Translations under genes and position numbers: made by a program | In this document: positions 17,631 through 33,380 of the stretch, piece by piece | Layout of the letters: each line of letters opens with the position of its first letter | Numbering within the stretch: the stretch's first letter is position 1 | Assembly (NCBI RefSeq): GCF_037572415.1 | Contig: NZ_JBBHLB010000005.1 | Location: 62,001 to 126,000, forward strand | Direction: 5' to 3' | From: Flavonifractor porci | GTDB taxonomy: Bacteria; Bacillota; Clostridia; Oscillospirales; Oscillospiraceae | DNA length: 64,000 nucleotides | Notes under the pieces: model-generated | What the model saw: only the letters and a program-made list of their open reading frames with translations | Told to the model about the DNA's origin: nothing | The model's database searches: none

Positions 17631-18970
17631 AGGTTATATTTTTGCAGTTTATATTTCAGGTTCTGTCTGGACAGACCCAGCAGGCGGGCTGCCTGAGAGA
17701 TGGAGGAGGATTGTTCCATGGCCTTGTGCAGCAGATCCTTTTCGTATTGTTCCAGCGCCTTGGTCAGGGAAAAGCCCGGGTCGAGATCGCCTTCCCGGAC
17801 CTCTTCCGCCACGGGCACCTCCTGATGCTCCAGGGCGTCCTCCATATGGTCCAGCACCAGCAGCTCAGAGCGGGCGGAGGCAAAGGCTCCCTCGATCACA
17901 TTCTGCAGTTCCCGCACGTTGCCGGGCCAGCTGTACCGTTCCAGCCGGCGCAGTGCCTGATCGCTGATTCCCCGGATGCTGCGCTTCATCTTCCGGTTAT
18001 ACTGGTCAATAAAATAGCGGATAAGCAGCGGGATATCTCCCACCCGCTTCCGCAGGGGAGGCAGGGTGATCCGCACTACGCCCAGACGGTAGTACAGGTC
18101 CTCCCGCAGCCGGTGTTCCCGGATCAGCTGGGCAGGCTCCTCGTTCACCGCCGCCACAATGCGCACGTCAAAGGGGATATCCCGGCTGCCGCCCAGACGG
18201 CGGACCTTCTTTTCCTCCAATACCTTTAATAATTTAGCCTGGAGGCCAATCTCCATAGAGTTGATCTCATCCAGAAACAGCGTGCCGCCGTCGGCCTCCT
18301 CCAGCAGGCCCTTCCGGGTCAGCGCGCCGGTATAGCAGCCCTTTTCGGTACCGAAGAACAGACTCTCCAGCAGATTGGCCGGAATGGCCGCACAGTTTTG
18401 GGAGACGAAAGGCTTACCGGAACGCCGCCCCTCGCTGTGAAGGGATTCAGCCACTAATTCCTTGCCGGTGCCCGTCTCACCGTAAATAAGTACCGAGGAG
18501 TCCAGTGGTGCCACATCCCGTATGCGCTCCTTCAGTGCCAGCATGGCAGGATCCTGCGTAATGATACGATCCAGGGTTGAGATCCCGCCTTTTCCCCGGA
18601 TGATCCGCTGATCAATGGAGTGAAACTTGGATGAGTCGATGACGCACGCCACCTGTCCATCCACCACAATGGGGATGGTGGTGGACTCCAGCAGCACCCG
18701 CTCGCCCCGGCGGTTATTGATGTCCTGCAATACATTATAACTAGGTTTTCCGGTCCTCAGCGCCTGGATGATGGTACTGCTCTCCTCATCCAGCTCGGGA
18801 TACAGTTCAAAAATGTGCAGTCCCACTGTCTCCCCCGACTTCCATAAATTATCCAAAAAAATCCGCTGGAACTCCACAATACCGTCCCGGTTGGCAACGA
18901 GCAGCCCGTCCGTGTCCTCACAGAGGCGAATCACATCCGCGATCTGCTCCGCAACCTGTCTGTCCTGCAT
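17627..18970 (-). CDS. sigma-54-dependent activator (PAS, AAA+, Fis-type HTH)
   Basis: Enhancer-binding ATPase that remodels sigma-54 holoenzyme. It has 447 residues: a PAS-like sensor at about 12-120, an AAA+ domain at about 137-375 with Walker A GETGTGKE at 164-171, the sigma-54 contact loop at 211-216 and Walker B TLFLDEI at about 230-236, and a Fis-like HTH at about 405-447. The contact loop reads GCYTGA instead of GAFTGA; Tyr for Phe is a conservative change and the threonine is kept. There is no receiver domain, so the PAS region probably senses a small molecule. It lies next to the sigma-54 promoter that it presumably controls. Confidence 0.95.
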   Translation of the reverse strand: MQDRQVAEQIADVIRLCEDTDGLLVANRDGIVEFQRIFLDNLWKSGETVGLHIFELYPELDEESSTIIQALRTGKPSYNVLQDINNRRGERVLLESTTIPIVVDGQVACVIDSSKFHSIDQRIIRGKGGISTLDRIITQDPAMLALKERIRDVAPLDSSVLIYGETGTGKELVAESLHSEGRRSGKPFVSQNCAAIPANLLESLFFGTEKGCYTGALTRKGLLEEADGGTLFLDEINSMEIGLQAKLLKVLEEKKVRRLGGSRDIPFDVRIVAAVNEEPAQLIREHRLREDLYYRLGVVRITLPPLRKRVGDIPLLIRYFIDQYNRKMKRSIRGISDQALRRLERYSWPGNVRELQNVIEGAFASARSELLVLDHMEDALEHQEVPVAEEVREGDLDPGFSLTKALEQYEKDLLHKAMEQSSSISQAARLLGLSRQNLKYKLQKYNL

Positions 18971-19002
18971 CCGTTTTCCTCCATCCCGCCTGCCTCAGAT
19001 AT

Positions 19003-19030
19003 AAAAAAAATCTGGATTTCTCCAGATTTT
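19003..19030 (-). terminator. intrinsic terminator in the leader of the sigma-54 activator gene
   Basis: On the minus strand a perfect 10-bp stem (AAAATCTGGA and its complement, four-base loop) is followed by eight T. It lies 33 bases upstream of the activator's ATG and points toward it, so transcripts from further upstream would be stopped or attenuated before the gene. Confidence 0.65.
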
Positions 19031-19043
19031 CACCAAACAGACG

Positions 19044-19073
19044 TTGACTTTTCCTATGATTTCATGGTATACT
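19044..19073 (+). promoter_or_regulatory. sigma-A promoter of rpoBC
   Basis: -35 TTGACT at 19044-19049, 18-base spacer, -10 TATACT at 19068-19073. Transcription from near 19080 gives a leader of about 230 bases before rpoB. The rest of the 18971-19311 gap shows small GC-rich inverted repeats but no gene that I can support. Confidence 0.78.
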
Positions 19074-19311
19074 AAAACGCTCTTAACTTCCGATTGCGTC
19101 TGAGCATTCTTCCCCACTGTGTGGCCAGTTTAACACAGCAGGGCGGAAAGCGCAAGAGGAAATCAGAATATTTTTATCCACGCACCCGGGTGTTTGCGCC
19201 CGGTGCTCTACCGCCCCTTTTGTATGATTTGACGGAAAGCAGCAACCTTCGCCGGAGCCGTCCCCCTGTGGCGGCGGTTCCAGACAATGAAATCGAGGTG
19301 TTTTTTCTACG

Positions 19312-23019
<3,708 letters not shown>

Positions 23020-23041
23020 GTAAGGGAGGTCGAGCAGAAAC

Positions 23042-26830
<3,789 letters not shown>

Positions 26831-26842
26831 TCCCAATGTTTT

Positions 26843-26876
26843 GGGGGGCGTTGCAGCGATGCAGCGCCCCCCTTTT
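26843..26876 (+). terminator. rpoBC terminator
   Basis: A 13-bp stem starting GGGGGGCGTTGCA with one G-U pair, a four-base loop and a TTTT tail lies 12 bases after the rpoC stop. Confidence 0.9.
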
Positions 26877-26920
26877 CTATGGTTGCTCCTGTCCCATCCG
26901 ACCGACAATGAGGTATCACG

Positions 26921-28309
26921 ATGAAACGATGTTCCTCTCTCTCTTTGTTCGCCGGCTCCGGCGGTCTGGCGCTGCTGTTCTTTGCCCTGCTTCCGGTCTC
27001 CGAGCTGTCCCGGGGCGGTCCGGGAGAGAAAGCCGCCGTCTTTGTGCTGCTGGCCGCCCTGGCCGGACTGGCGCTGTGGCTGCTCCGCCGTTCTGGCTGC
27101 TCCCTGGACCGGCTGTGTACCTTGCTGCTGCCCATTGGCCTGGCTTTCTTCCTCCGGTCCACTCTGCTGAACTATGCGGCAGACGACTATGAGATCTTCC
27201 TGTCCCAGTGGGTGGCCACCTTCCGGGACAACGGCGGCTTTGCTGCCATCAAGCTGCCTATCGGCAACTATAATGTGCCCTACCTCTATTTCCTGGCCGC
27301 CATCTCCTACCTGCCGGTTCCCGACCTGTACCTCATCAAGCTCTTCTCTATCCTGTTTGATGTTCTGCTTGCCTGGGGTGGCCTGCGGCTGGTGCGCCGC
27401 TTCACCGGCAAAGACAGCATCCGTCCCCTGGCGTGCTTCTGCGCCCTGCTGCTGCTCCCCACCGTGGTGCTCAATGGCTCCCTGTGGGGTCAGTGTGACG
27501 CACTGTACGGCGCCCTCACCCTCCACGCCCTGGCTGACGCGTTAAGCGGCTATCCCAAAACCTCTGCCGCTCTGCTGGGGATCGCCTTCTCCTTTAAATT
27601 ACAGACCGTGTTTATCCTTCCCCTGTGGGCAGTGCTGTGGATCGCCCGGCGCACCCGATTCCGGGACCTGTTGTGTTTCCCCCTGGCCTACGCCGCTACC
27701 TGCGTCCCCGCACTGCTGCTGGGCAAGCCACTGGGGGATATCCTGGGGGTCTATATTGGCCAAACCCAGGAGGGGGCCGGGGCGCTGAACTACAACTGCG
27801 CCTCTATCTTTTCCATGGTCCCCTACGGCACTCAAATTGATGAGGCTTTCGGCGCCCGCCTGGGTATCCTCGCAGCCTTCGCCCTGGTGGCCACCCTGCT
27901 GGTGCTGGCCTTCCTGTTCCGGAACCGGCTGGACGACGGGGCTCTGCTGCTCTTCGGCATCATGCTTACGCTGGGCGTGCCCTTCTTTCTCCCCTACATG
28001 CACGACCGCTACTACTTCCTGGCCGATGTGCTCACCCTGGTCTGGGCCTGTACACATCCCTCAGGCCTGCCTCCGGCAGTCCTGGTCCAGCTCTCCTCTC
28101 TCAGTGCCTATCTGACCTATCTGCGGATGAAATATACCCTGGTCCTCACCCTGGGCGGTCGGATGTTCACCATGCTGTTGGAGAGCCTGATGGTGCTGGC
28201 TGGACTCATCTTTACAGCAGTCCTGCTGATCCGGCATTTGTACGCCTCTTCCCCCTGTCTGCCTCAGGGTTTGGGCGAAAAAAACAAGAAATCCCGGAAA
28301 AGCGGTTGA
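26921..28309 (+). CDS. GT-C-type polytopic glycosyltransferase, putative
   Basis: A 462-residue protein with about ten transmembrane helices. After the first two helices a loop carries DDYEIFLSQW, which resembles the acidic D-D/E site of GT-C mannosyltransferase-like enzymes. Further on, NGSLWGQCDALYGAL matches the W-x-QCD-x-x-Y motif of ALG6/8-like and related bacterial proteins. These enzymes transfer sugars from lipid-linked donors outside the membrane. The start ATG at 26921 has GAGGT upstream. It follows rpoC after a terminator; no obvious pathway partner is adjacent, so the acceptor is unknown. Confidence 0.7.
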   Translation: MKRCSSLSLFAGSGGLALLFFALLPVSELSRGGPGEKAAVFVLLAALAGLALWLLRRSGCSLDRLCTLLLPIGLAFFLRSTLLNYAADDYEIFLSQWVATFRDNGGFAAIKLPIGNYNVPYLYFLAAISYLPVPDLYLIKLFSILFDVLLAWGGLRLVRRFTGKDSIRPLACFCALLLLPTVVLNGSLWGQCDALYGALTLHALADALSGYPKTSAALLGIAFSFKLQTVFILPLWAVLWIARRTRFRDLLCFPLAYAATCVPALLLGKPLGDILGVYIGQTQEGAGALNYNCASIFSMVPYGTQIDEAFGARLGILAAFALVATLLVLAFLFRNRLDDGALLLFGIMLTLGVPFFLPYMHDRYYFLADVLTLVWACTHPSGLPPAVLVQLSSLSAYLTYLRMKYTLVLTLGGRMFTMLLESLMVLAGLIFTAVLLIRHLYASSPCLPQGLGEKNKKSRKSG

Positions 28310-28334
28310 CGGCTTGGAAACAATGTGTTACAAT
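28306..28334 (+). promoter_or_regulatory. sigma-A promoter for the 96-residue conserved protein
   Basis: -35 TTGACG at 28306-28311, 17-base spacer, -10 TACAAT at 28329-28334. The -35 overlaps the stop codon of the preceding glycosyltransferase gene. Confidence 0.75.
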
Positions 28335-28383
28335 TTGGTTACAGTTTTTAAAAAGCAGTAACAACTTTCTAAAGGAGGCCAAA

Positions 28384-28674
28384 ATGGCTACGCAAAGCAT
28401 CCCTCTGACTTACAAGGGCCATCCGCTGCGCCGGAAAGATAGTCTGATCTATTACGGCAGCATGGCCGAAAAATATATCATTATGCTTCAGGTTCTGGAT
28501 CAGAAGAAGGATCAGGATCTGGACATGGCCACCCGGGTATCCGTTCAGCTTCAGCTCACCGATCCTGATTTGAAGAGCCGGGACCGTGTGGTCAAGAAGA
28601 CCGAGAAAGACAGCCTGTACGCCGCTATGGACGTGGCTTCCGTCTGGCTGGACCGGGCTCTGTCCGGTAAATAA
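28384..28674 (+). CDS. conserved small protein of unknown function
   Basis: A 96-residue protein starting at the ATG at 28384 directly after AAAGGAGG. It is polar with no signal or membrane segment. It begins QSIPLTYKGHPLRRKDSLIYYG and ends in an amphipathic helix. I do not recognise a characterised family. It sits 41 bases before the NlpC/P60 gene and has its own promoter, so the two may be co-transcribed, but nothing in the sequence shows a cell-wall role. Confidence 0.8.
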   Translation: MATQSIPLTYKGHPLRRKDSLIYYGSMAEKYIIMLQVLDQKKDQDLDMATRVSVQLQLTDPDLKSRDRVVKKTEKDSLYAAMDVASVWLDRALSGK

Positions 28675-28715
28675 GTTTCTATCCACCCAACGATCAGAAC
28701 GGAGGAATTCTACCA

Positions 28716-29633
28716 ATGATAACGCCTGCCAAGCTTCTGCGCACCACGCTCCTGACCGTCGCCGTCTCCGTCGCCTGTATGATCGGCGCTTCCGCCGCCA
28801 GCGGCGTGGGCACCGTCAATACCGATGCCCTTCGCCTCCGCAACGAGGCCAGCACCACCTCCACCATCCTGGCTACCGCCTCTGAGGGTGACACTGTTGT
28901 TATTCTGGAAGACGCCGGCAACGGCTGGTATAAGGTGGACTACAACACCGTCGAGGGCTATATGTCGGGCGAATATCTGACGGTCTCCGCTCAGGCTGAT
29001 GTGACCATCGGCTACGGCCTGGTCCAGGCCGGCGGCTCTACCCTGAATGTGCGCAGCGGGCCTGGCACCACCTGTAGCAAGGTGACCACCCTCAATGACA
29101 ACGCGGTTGTCACCATTGTGGGTATCAATAATGGCTGGTATAAGGTCAAGACCTCCAGCGGCGCTGTGGGCTATGTTAGCAGCGAGTACATGGTGACCTG
29201 CAAGGATTCCGCCGGCTCCCGCGGCGACGGCGCCACCGCCGTGGCTGTGGCCTCCGACAACAGCATGGGCCAGCAGGTTGTGGACTATGCCAAGCAGTTC
29301 CTGGGTGTCCCCTATGTCTACGGAGGCAATGGTCCCAGCTGTTTTGACTGCTCCGGCTTTACCAGCTACATATATCGCCACTTCGGTTACACCCTGAACC
29401 GCACTGCTTCCACCCAGCTCTCCAACGGTACCCCCGTTTCCAAAAGTGAGCTGCAGCCCGGCGATCTGGTATTCTTCCGTTACAACACCTCTTACCCCGC
29501 TTCCCACGTGGGCATCTACATCGGCAATGGCCAGTTTATCCACGCCTCCACCAATAAGTACATGGTGCAAATCGATCAACTGATGACCGGCCATTACGCC
29601 AACGTGTATATCGCTGGTCGCCGCATCCTGTGA
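28716..29633 (+). CDS. secreted NlpC/P60 endopeptidase with two SH3 domains
   Basis: Probable D,L-endopeptidase cutting peptidoglycan stem peptides. It has 305 residues: a signal peptide at 1-28, bacterial SH3 domains at about 33-92 and 103-162 (both with GNGWYKV or NNGWYKV and a GY(M/V)S strand), a short linker, and an NlpC/P60 domain at about 183-305. The catalytic triad is complete: Cys212 in FDCSGF, His264 in SHVGIY and His276 in FIHAS. GGAGG precedes the ATG. A strong bidirectional terminator follows. Confidence 0.95.
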   Translation: MITPAKLLRTTLLTVAVSVACMIGASAASGVGTVNTDALRLRNEASTTSTILATASEGDTVVILEDAGNGWYKVDYNTVEGYMSGEYLTVSAQADVTIGYGLVQAGGSTLNVRSGPGTTCSKVTTLNDNAVVTIVGINNGWYKVKTSSGAVGYVSSEYMVTCKDSAGSRGDGATAVAVASDNSMGQQVVDYAKQFLGVPYVYGGNGPSCFDCSGFTSYIYRHFGYTLNRTASTQLSNGTPVSKSELQPGDLVFFRYNTSYPASHVGIYIGNGQFIHASTNKYMVQIDQLMTGHYANVYIAGRRIL

Positions 29634-29665
29634 TTTTTGCTTGGCAGGTAAAATCATATGACGAT

Positions 29666-29704
29666 AAAACAACCCCGCTTGCAATTGCAAGCGGGGTTGT
29701 TTTT
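29666..29704. terminator. bidirectional terminator after the NlpC/P60 gene
   Basis: A perfect stem of about 16 bp (AAAACAACCCCGCTTGCAAT side) ends in TTTTT on the plus strand and is preceded by AAAA, so it also serves the converging ectodomain operon on the minus strand. Confidence 0.9.
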
Positions 29705-29743
29705 CTACAAAAGTAACCGTCGCAGCAGGCGCTTTGTTTCGTA

Positions 29744-31804
29744 TCAGTTAAACATATTGTTGAGTACGATACGGCTTACCCCATCCCCGTCGAAGAAGAA
29801 GAGAATGACCGCCCCCCAACCTGCCGGGTCGGCACAGTACCACAGATAATCCTCCCCGGGATACAGCCCCCAGTAGTCGGTATGGGACAGCTTTTCGCCG
29901 TAGGCAGCCTCCACCTCCGCCCGGGTGGAACCCACCCGGATGCCCCGGTCGGTAGAGAGATCGGTTCGTGTGGTCTCCAGACGCTGGATGGCGTAGCTGC
30001 CGTCGGCATTGCAGTAGCACAGGGCGGAAAGGCCCTCCCACGCCATCTGCTGCCACCAGTCCCCCTCCTGGTAGATGGGCTCGGCCCCCTCCAGAACGGT
30101 AACCACAGGCTCCTCCCAGAAAAAGTCCGCCTCGCTCCCCGGCCCCGCCGGGTTGGGGTATCCGTCCCGCCACAGTGCCACCGCCCCATCCACCAGATGG
30201 TATCCCTGCTCCAGCGCCGCCTGCTCCACCGTTTCTCTGGGCACACTTTCGCCCAGAACGGTAGTCATGTCTCCTCCCTGGCCCAGTTGGAACACCAGCC
30301 ACAGGGGTTCCGGATAGGAATACCAGTTTCCATCCTCCCAGCCGCTGCAAGTCAGCTGATAGACCACGCCGTAGGTCTCGTAAAGCTGCCGCAGACCCAG
30401 GTAGCTTGCTTCATCGATCCGCATGGTGCGTCCTTCCGGCTGGAGCGGCGCCTGGTCGGCAAAGAAAATCGACATATCCTCCGGCCTGTTGCTGTAAAAA
30501 TAGGCCACCGCGGCGTTCCGGGCCGCCAGCGGCATGGGCGCGTCCCGCAGCATGACATCTACTTCCGGGAAGGCGGTCAGGATGCCCTGCTCCAGCATCC
30601 AGTACATCATCCGATAATTATAGGTGCCTACAGCAGCCAACCGCGTGGGCTCCACCTGTTCGGAATCATACTCTCCCAGCGATCCGACAAAGGTATACTG
30701 CTCGCCCTTACGGAAAAAGAGCAGATCTTCACCCACATAGGTACCATTGGCGCCATAGGTAATTCCATAGCACTCCAGAGCGTCCATATCCCGCCATTCT
30801 TCCGCCAGATCCAACCGGCTCAAATCAGTAAAGCTGGTACGAAGGATCAGCTCCATGGGCAGTTCCGAATAGCCCACATGGTCTACCATATATTGCAGGA
30901 CTTGTTCCTCCACCTGGGGAGGAATCTGCTCCATCGCAAATCCCCCTTCCGGCTCCCCGCCGGAGGGCCCCCACTGATACCACAGGGGTATTTCAAAGGA
31001 CGCCAACTCGTCCGCCGGGATGAGCAATTCCTCCCCCAGAAGGGCGGACAGCTTGTAGTTGTAGCGACGGTAGCTGCCGTCAGCATACACCAGCAGGCGC
31101 CGCCAGCCGTCCACAGCGTCCACCGCCGGGTCGGCATCGTCGGTCATACAGGTGAGGTAGAACTCCACGCCCCCGTCATCCCGGATGCGGAACCCGGTCA
31201 CCGTCCCACCCTGCGCGGCCAGGGCCACCTCCGCATCCGCCAGCTCCCCGTTCAGGTACTCCTCCGCGCCCCGGCAGAGGGCATCCTCCGTAGTTCCCGC
31301 CAGTTCCAGGGCCTCCGTCAGGGTGACCACCCGATCCTCCTGCCGGTCGTAGACCAGGGTATAGAGATCACCGTCGTTGCCGGAGCTGGCAGAGTCCAGA
31401 TAGAAGATCAGGTTATCGTACCGTTCGGTGACCGCAGGATAAAACAGGCACCGCTGGCCCCCTACCATATTCATGGGGGCATCCATAACAGTCCGATACT
31501 GGCTTTTAAGGACAGCCAGGGCTTGGTTGATCTCCTGGGCGCCCTCCCCCTCCGCCGTCAGTCTGGGAATCTCAATGTAGTTGCCCAGGACGTCGTAATA
31601 CTGGGTATCCATCGTCAAACCTCCGGCCTGGGTGGTACTTCGGCAGGCCACCAGTCCTCCGCACAGGCCGATGGCCAGGGCTACCACCGTCACCAAAAGC
31701 AGTGCGGGCCGCTTGTGCCGGGCAAAGAGATTACGCAGGCGCTGCTCGGTGGCCTTTGCCGAGCCGCTCATATGGGTGGACAGCCGGGTATGGGGCACGT
31801 TCAT
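29744..31804 (-). CDS. membrane-anchored ectodomain protein, paralogue 3 of the BlaR1-linked cluster
   Basis: A 686-residue protein of unknown function. Residues 1-55 match the next two upstream genes (RLST-x-MSGSA, TE-x-R-x-RNLF, RPAL, then a hydrophobic helix ending CGGLVACRS), giving a cytoplasmic stub, one membrane helix and a large outside domain. The first part after the anchor (EIPRLTAEGEGAQEINQAL) resembles RsiV/DUF3298-like extracytoplasmic modules. The C-terminus (GIRVGSTRAEVEAAYGE) resembles a small-protein-A-like fold. Unlike its neighbours it lacks the C-terminal NFDG module. It is the last gene of the operon, 15 bases after paralogue 2. Confidence 0.8.
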   Translation of the reverse strand: MNVPHTRLSTHMSGSAKATEQRLRNLFARHKRPALLLVTVVALAIGLCGGLVACRSTTQAGGLTMDTQYYDVLGNYIEIPRLTAEGEGAQEINQALAVLKSQYRTVMDAPMNMVGGQRCLFYPAVTERYDNLIFYLDSASSGNDGDLYTLVYDRQEDRVVTLTEALELAGTTEDALCRGAEEYLNGELADAEVALAAQGGTVTGFRIRDDGGVEFYLTCMTDDADPAVDAVDGWRRLLVYADGSYRRYNYKLSALLGEELLIPADELASFEIPLWYQWGPSGGEPEGGFAMEQIPPQVEEQVLQYMVDHVGYSELPMELILRTSFTDLSRLDLAEEWRDMDALECYGITYGANGTYVGEDLLFFRKGEQYTFVGSLGEYDSEQVEPTRLAAVGTYNYRMMYWMLEQGILTAFPEVDVMLRDAPMPLAARNAAVAYFYSNRPEDMSIFFADQAPLQPEGRTMRIDEASYLGLRQLYETYGVVYQLTCSGWEDGNWYSYPEPLWLVFQLGQGGDMTTVLGESVPRETVEQAALEQGYHLVDGAVALWRDGYPNPAGPGSEADFFWEEPVVTVLEGAEPIYQEGDWWQQMAWEGLSALCYCNADGSYAIQRLETTRTDLSTDRGIRVGSTRAEVEAAYGEKLSHTDYWGLYPGEDYLWYCADPAGWGAVILFFFDGDGVSRIVLNNMFN

Positions 31805-31819
31805 AAGGACCCTCCTCTC

Positions 31820-33367
31820 TCATGACCATCTGAGCTGTCTGTAGCTGATCTGCTCCAGGGTACCGTCTTCAGTCCAGACATACACCGCCTCCTCCGGCCG
31901 GCCCGCATCTCCCCGGATATGTTCCACCACCTGCCGGCGCTCCGCATCAATGGTAAGTTCCGAGAACAGATAGGTGGAAAAGGAAAACCGGCTCGTCTCC
32001 TCGTCCCACAAAAACCACACATAGCTTACATTGTGGGGGAAGCTCGACTCCGCCAGCAGGCCCAAATCGGGGGAACCGTCAAAATTCAGGTCCCGGATAT
32101 CCGGCTCCCCAATATTGGGGTCCCGGATCAGAAACAGGCCCCGGTAGAAGCTGTCCGGCGTATACACATCGTCCTCCACCGCCATGAACTGAAGCGGTGT
32201 GTCACCCTCATAGACCCGGATCTGCTCGATTGCCAGACAATAGGGCTGCTGGTCCAGAGGCTCCAGTTCCAGCTCCAGGGACAGGTTTCGCCCGGTGGCG
32301 GTGGTCATGGTAATCCGCTGGCTCTCTACCTGCCGGTTTTCCTCCCGCAGGGCCTTCCGCACCTCCTCTTCACTCCCTGTGACCACCCGGATGAGATTGG
32401 GCCAGAGCTGCTCCTCACCACTCCAGAACGTGGGGCAGAGCAGCACCTCCATTCCCAGCCACTCCTCCCCCGTCAAAACAGAGCAGGCCAGCAGGGTGTA
32501 CCGCTGTCCGCACAGGGTATCTTCCCCCGGCGTCACCTGGACGATCTGCCACTGGGCGGAGGTGTTGCTGGCCTGCCAGGGGTTGTCCTGGTCTCTGGTT
32601 CTGTACTCCAGCACCCGGCGCAGTTCATTCATGACCCTTTCCGGCGCATGGTATCCCCCCGTCAGCTGAATCCGCTCCCGAAAGGCCCATTGGGGTCCCC
32701 GGCCATACAGGCGCCAATCATCCGCCCCCTGAAAGATCTCTACCCCGCCGGGACATGGCAGGGGTATTTTGTCCTCCCAGTAGTTCTGGTACTCCACCCA
32801 AACCTGGGCGTCCTCCTGCCGCAGGTCCCCCTTCATGGGCCAGACCCAGGTGAAGTCGGTACCGTCAAAGGCCAGCAGCCCCCCCTCTCCATAGGTGTAA
32901 CCCTGCCCTCCGCCGTTGACGGTGTAGAGGAGATAGTCCACATCGTCCTTTCGGAAGGTGGAAACCTGGGGCCTGCCGCCGCTGGAGGTGGCGGAAAACA
33001 CCGGCCCGGTAAGCTGGCCCCGGTCATCCTCAACGCCGATGATCAGGGTATAGCGGGGGTAGTCGTCGTAAAAATGGCCGGCCACCAAGGTTCCCCCCTG
33101 GCCCTGGATGCAGGCCAGCTCCTGCCGCTGAGGCTCCCCATCAAAGCTGATCTCAGCAGCATCATACAGGGCATCCAGCCGCTGTTCCTGGCTGATCTGA
33201 GCCCGGCAGGCCACCAGGGAGCCGCACAGGCCAATGGCGAAGCCCACTGTCATTACCAGTGCCAGCGCAGGCCGCCGGTGCTTGATAAAGAGATTGCGTA
33301 CCCGTCCCTCGGTTTCTCGGGCCGAGCCACTCATACGGGTGGACAGCCGGGTTTTGGGCAATTTCAT
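31820..33367 (-). CDS. membrane-anchored ectodomain protein, paralogue 2
   Basis: A 515-residue protein, with AGGAGG before the ATG. Residues 1-55 are almost identical to those of paralogue 1 (MSGSARETEGRVRNLF, then FAIGLCGSLVACR), giving one membrane-spanning helix and an outside C-terminus. The ectodomain is unlike paralogue 3 but its last about 100 residues match paralogue 1 in pattern: a D-L-NFDG-x-x-D-LGLL calcium-loop-like motif near residue 420, followed by a W-FLWDEE-x-x-x-F strand pair. This resembles XAC2610-type or FG-GAP-like beta modules. The role is unknown; a sensor or ligand-binding role is inferred from its place behind blaI and a truncated blaR1. Confidence 0.8.
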   Translation of the reverse strand: MKLPKTRLSTRMSGSARETEGRVRNLFIKHRRPALALVMTVGFAIGLCGSLVACRAQISQEQRLDALYDAAEISFDGEPQRQELACIQGQGGTLVAGHFYDDYPRYTLIIGVEDDRGQLTGPVFSATSSGGRPQVSTFRKDDVDYLLYTVNGGGQGYTYGEGGLLAFDGTDFTWVWPMKGDLRQEDAQVWVEYQNYWEDKIPLPCPGGVEIFQGADDWRLYGRGPQWAFRERIQLTGGYHAPERVMNELRRVLEYRTRDQDNPWQASNTSAQWQIVQVTPGEDTLCGQRYTLLACSVLTGEEWLGMEVLLCPTFWSGEEQLWPNLIRVVTGSEEEVRKALREENRQVESQRITMTTATGRNLSLELELEPLDQQPYCLAIEQIRVYEGDTPLQFMAVEDDVYTPDSFYRGLFLIRDPNIGEPDIRDLNFDGSPDLGLLAESSFPHNVSYVWFLWDEETSRFSFSTYLFSELTIDAERRQVVEHIRGDAGRPEEAVYVWTEDGTLEQISYRQLRWS

Positions 33368-33380
33368 AGCGTTCCTCCTG

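Noticed and set aside
12920..18229. A 1769-codon open frame on the plus strand
   Set aside because: It is the antisense of the str promoter region and the sigma-54 cluster. Its protein is low-complexity His/Gly/Gln-rich and has no family motif, as expected from GC-biased codons on the other strand.
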